From contig JAUWZR010000099.1 of assembly GCA_030615235.1 (NCBI GenBank), positions 1-9,055 of the forward strand: 9,055 bases of DNA, read 5' to 3'. The DNA is from Promethearchaeota archaeon. GTDB taxonomy: Archaea > Asgardarchaeota > Lokiarchaeia > Sigyniarchaeales > SOKP01. Positions 7,109 to 9,055 of the stretch are shown here, one piece after another. Both the position numbers and the translations under genes were made by a program. The number at the start of each line of letters is the position of its first letter. Positions within the stretch are counted from its first letter, which is position 1. Under the pieces are notes generated by a model. It did no database searches. It was given only the letters and a program-made list of their open reading frames with translations, and was not told the DNA's origin.

Positions 7109-7113
7109 GAGGT
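7109..7113 (+). promoter_or_regulatory. Ribosome binding site of the nitroreductase gene
   Basis: GAGGT lies 8 nt before the ATG at 7122. Its presence confirms that start and shows the gene is translated independently of the Hdr operon. Confidence 0.6.
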
Positions 7114-7121
7114 AAAAACAA

Positions 7122-7877
7122 ATGGAAAAAAATCGACGATTTTTACGTTTTTATGATAAGAATGAGTATGAAGAACTGGTTCCGGAATCTGACGAGAAAA
7201 AAAAAAGACCGTTTCCATTATTTCAAAAAGCCTACGATGAAAAGAAGCCCCTTATTGATTTAATTCCTCCTGAAAAATTCGGGATTGGGAAAAAATCTTT
7301 CTTAGATGTCATAAATCGAAGGATGAGTCGTAGAAATTACACAGAAGGGTCATTAACCCTTGAAGAATTATCATTTTTGCTATGGTGTACGCAAGGGGTG
7401 AAGAGGACTTTTAAGGATATAGCTGGTGTTTTGCGAACTGTTCCATCTGCAGGAGCAAAAAGTCCATTTGAGACGTATCTCATAATTAATAGAGTGGAAG
7501 GGGTTGAACCTGGATTGTATCGTTATATTTCCTTTAGTCATAAACTGTTATTCGTTAAAAGTATTGAGGATGCTGAAAGGAAAATCGGTGAATTAACTTA
7601 CGATCAAATGTTTGTTGGAAAAGGGGCGGTAATATTCTGTTGGGTAGCTATACCTTACCGAACTGAGTGGCGATACACTATTCTTGCCCATAAATTCATA
7701 GCTGTAGATTTAGGACATGTCTCCGAGAATTTATACCTTGCTTGCGAGGCGATTGACCTTGGGACAGTTGCTATTGGATATTACGAACAAAAGAAGTTCG
7801 ATGCTTTGTTGGAACTGGATGGAAAAGATGAGTTCGTAGTGTTAGTCGCTCCAGTAGGAAAAAGAACAATTAATTAA
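7122..7877 (+). CDS. SagB-type nitroreductase-family flavoprotein
   Basis: The protein is an FMN-dependent oxidoreductase of the nitroreductase fold, closest in pattern to the SagB/ThcOx group, whose studied members oxidise azoline rings in peptide natural products. Others in the group are of unknown role. Visible hallmarks are RRMSRRNY from residue 66 (phosphate-binding Arg cluster), LTLEELSFLLWCTQG at 78-92, RTVPSAG at 105-111, PGLYRY in the middle, and a C-terminal GHVSENLYLACEAIDLG helix followed by IGYYEQ. The first ~55 residues are charged, without a signal peptide. The 251-residue length fits a single-domain SagB-like protein. No cyclodehydratase (YcaO, SagC) or precursor peptide gene is adjacent, so a peptide-modifying role has no local support. 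It is separated from the Hdr operon by 329 nt and converges on the next gene. The substrate is unknown. Confidence 0.85.
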   Translation: MEKNRRFLRFYDKNEYEELVPESDEKKKRPFPLFQKAYDEKKPLIDLIPPEKFGIGKKSFLDVINRRMSRRNYTEGSLTLEELSFLLWCTQGVKRTFKDIAGVLRTVPSAGAKSPFETYLIINRVEGVEPGLYRYISFSHKLLFVKSIEDAERKIGELTYDQMFVGKGAVIFCWVAIPYRTEWRYTILAHKFIAVDLGHVSENLYLACEAIDLGTVAIGYYEQKKFDALLELDGKDEFVVLVAPVGKRTIN

Positions 7878-7884
7878 TTGGGAA

Positions 7885-7930
7885 AATACTTTTTTTATCT
7901 ATACTTTGGAGCTTAAGTATTCTGAAGCTT
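7885..7930. terminator. Convergent intergenic terminator candidate
   Basis: The 61-nt gap between two converging genes contains a run of eight T (7890-7897) on the + strand, suited to ending the nitroreductase transcript. It also holds two imperfect inverted repeats: AATACTT (7885-7891) with AAGTATT (7915-7921), and AGCTT (7910-7914) with AAGCT (7925-7929). The stems are short and AT-rich, so the T run is the stronger evidence. No comparable T run serves the minus-strand gene. Confidence 0.35.
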
Positions 7931-7938
7931 TGGTTATA

Positions 7939-9055
7939 TCATCGTAATTCTACTCTTTTAATTAGAAGATAATTTTTAACTTCTTTATGAAAGAAATAGT
8001 AAATGAAAATAACTGATGAGAAATATAGAACAACAGTTATGCCATTCAAAATATCACTTACTAAGAAATATCTTAAAATTGAAATGAAAAAAAATAAATT
8101 AACAATTAAAATGAGACTTAAAATTGGGAGTATTAAATCCAATTTTGTTAAGTCTTTGACCCCATCTAACAGATATCGACTTATTAAGAATATTAATGCT
8201 ACTATTAAAGGAAGAATCATTTCGTAAGGATTAACGGTTATATATCCGTAAACATTTAAAAAAAGACTAACGACATAAAGTATAGAAGAGCAAACTGTTA
8301 TTCCATATAATGGATAATATAACTCTTTCCTTTCCACAGTTAGTTCTTTTATTAAATTCCTTTTTTTTTTTGTTTTAATTTTTTCAGTATCAGGATTGTT
8401 AAATTCTTTATTTGAAATAATATAGTGTATATAATGTAAAGAAATAATAAATTCGGGTAAAATTTTTCGAAGGAAGTAAAGAATTATTATGAATGAAATT
8501 AGTGTTATAAGATAGTAAGACGAATCATGGATTATATGCATGGGCATTCCATTATGTACAAATGCTAACATCAATACAATTCGGAACAGATATGAAAGAT
8601 ATGTTGATAATATTGTTATTATAATGATTTTAGTTTTCCTCCAAATTATATTCATTTCTGGTTTACGATCATGCGAAGAAGATGTCGCAAGAATTATACC
8701 AATAAAAATACTAATCACTTCAGCACCATAACAACTTGTTAACACTCTACCAGAGTGAGAAGGATTTGGTAAATATATGGCTATTAGATCAGGGTTGATA
8801 ACTACTCTTGCTTCAATATTGAAGATTAGGTCCAATAAATAACTTACCTGTTTAATAAACATCGCAGTTACCCAACTATTAAAACTCATATTAAGAAATA
8901 AATAGATAAGACTGCCGAATATAGGCATACCAAAAGAGAAAAATATTAAAGAACGTTTAGAAAAAGTATATTTTATACCTGACCATTGAAGCTCTAACCT
9001 TTCGGGTAAAACTTCATTATTTTTGTTTTCAGTTTGAATGTTTTTTACGAGCTTT
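7939..9055 (-). CDS. Archaeosortase/exosortase-family membrane protein, 5'-partial
   Basis: This polytopic membrane protein is probably a transpeptidase-like enzyme that cleaves C-terminal sorting signals of surface proteins. Numbered from the Met at 8928, candidate catalytic residues follow the family order: C66 in TSCYGAEVISIF (8731-8733), R116 in YLFRIVLM (8581-8583), and H134 in MHIIHDSSYYL (8527-8529). Each lies at or beside a hydrophobic helix. After these core helices come a basic linker (TEKIKTKKKRN) and about four further helices, so the protein is longer than minimal archaeosortases. The frame remains open upstream of the Met at 8928 for 42 more codons to the window edge, so the start lies outside and at least 371 residues are encoded. 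An 11-T run at 8361-8371 falls in the Lys-rich linker and is a possible sequencing weak spot, but the frame is intact. No sorting-signal substrate is in view. The family call rests on motif order and topology. Confidence 0.6.
   Translation of the reverse strand, partial: KLVKNIQTENKNNEVLPERLELQWSGIKYTFSKRSLIFFSFGMPIFGSLIYLFLNMSFNSWVTAMFIKQVSYLLDLIFNIEARVVINPDLIAIYLPNPSHSGRVLTSCYGAEVISIFIGIILATSSSHDRKPEMNIIWRKTKIIIITILSTYLSYLFRIVLMLAFVHNGMPMHIIHDSSYYLITLISFIIILYFLRKILPEFIISLHYIHYIISNKEFNNPDTEKIKTKKKRNLIKELTVERKELYYPLYGITVCSSILYVVSLFLNVYGYITVNPYEMILPLIVALIFLISRYLLDGVKDLTKLDLILPILSLILIVNLFFFISILRYFLVSDILNGITVVLYFSSVIFIYYFFHKEVKNYLLIKRVELR

Noticed and set aside
6793..7121. tRNA, small RNA or CRISPR repeats in the gap
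   Set aside because: No cloverleaf, GC-rich stem or regularly spaced direct repeat could be found; the region is AT-rich with the features listed.
7867..7880. 14-nt perfect palindrome of CAATTAATTAATTG at the nitroreductase stop
   Set aside because: It is built from AATT repeats that arise easily in AT-rich DNA and overlaps the coding end; there is no evidence of an operator.
8003..8731. Two short plus-strand open frames opposite the archaeosortase-like gene
   Set aside because: Lys/Ile-rich translations from AT-rich antisense sequence, with no ribosome binding site or domain; the minus-strand frame is continuous and has coherent membrane topology.

Overview
The window looks like an AT-rich archaeal chromosome segment. 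Every gene is built from families typical of anaerobic energy metabolism. Several starts are preceded by AGGAGG or GGTGA, both complementary to the archaeal 16S rRNA 3' end, and the minus-strand gene at the right edge resembles an archaeosortase. The low GC, the Hdr-rich metabolism and the absence of any methanogenesis gene in view suggest an anaerobic, possibly Asgard/Promethearchaeota-like archaeon. That placement is an inference from style, not from a marker gene.

Positions 1-6792 (+ strand) are one tightly packed operon: hdrC (5' end cut off by the window), hdrB, hdrA, mvhD (flxD-type), an FrhB/FdhB-like protein with two [4Fe-4S] clusters, a sulfhydrogenase-beta/AsrA-like iron-sulfur protein, and a sulfhydrogenase-gamma/AsrB-like FAD/NAD(P)H oxidoreductase with a [2Fe-2S] site. 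Gaps are 2-16 nt and two junctions overlap by 7-8 nt. Together the products look like a cytoplasmic electron-bifurcating (or confurcating) NAD(P)H dehydrogenase/heterodisulfide reductase of the FlxABCD-HdrABC kind. Electrons would pass from NAD(P)H through the flavoprotein and iron-sulfur subunits to MvhD, then to the bifurcating FAD of HdrA, which splits them between ferredoxin and the non-cubane clusters of HdrB by way of HdrC. Read from its 3' end, the gene order equals the bacterial order flxABCD-hdrABC.

Positions 6793-7121 are a 329-nt gap. It holds a pyrimidine-rich terminator-like tract, an 85-codon open stretch with no start codon near its 5' end (a possible gene remnant), a weak promoter candidate and a good ribosome binding site. 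Positions 7122-7877 encode a SagB-type nitroreductase-fold flavoprotein.

Positions 7939-9055 (- strand, convergent) encode a polytopic membrane protein with a Cys...Arg...His arrangement typical of the exosortase/archaeosortase family and an extra multi-helix C-terminal region. Its reading frame stays open to the window edge, so the true start lies outside. This half of the window is more AT-rich than the Hdr operon and shows no obvious functional link to it.
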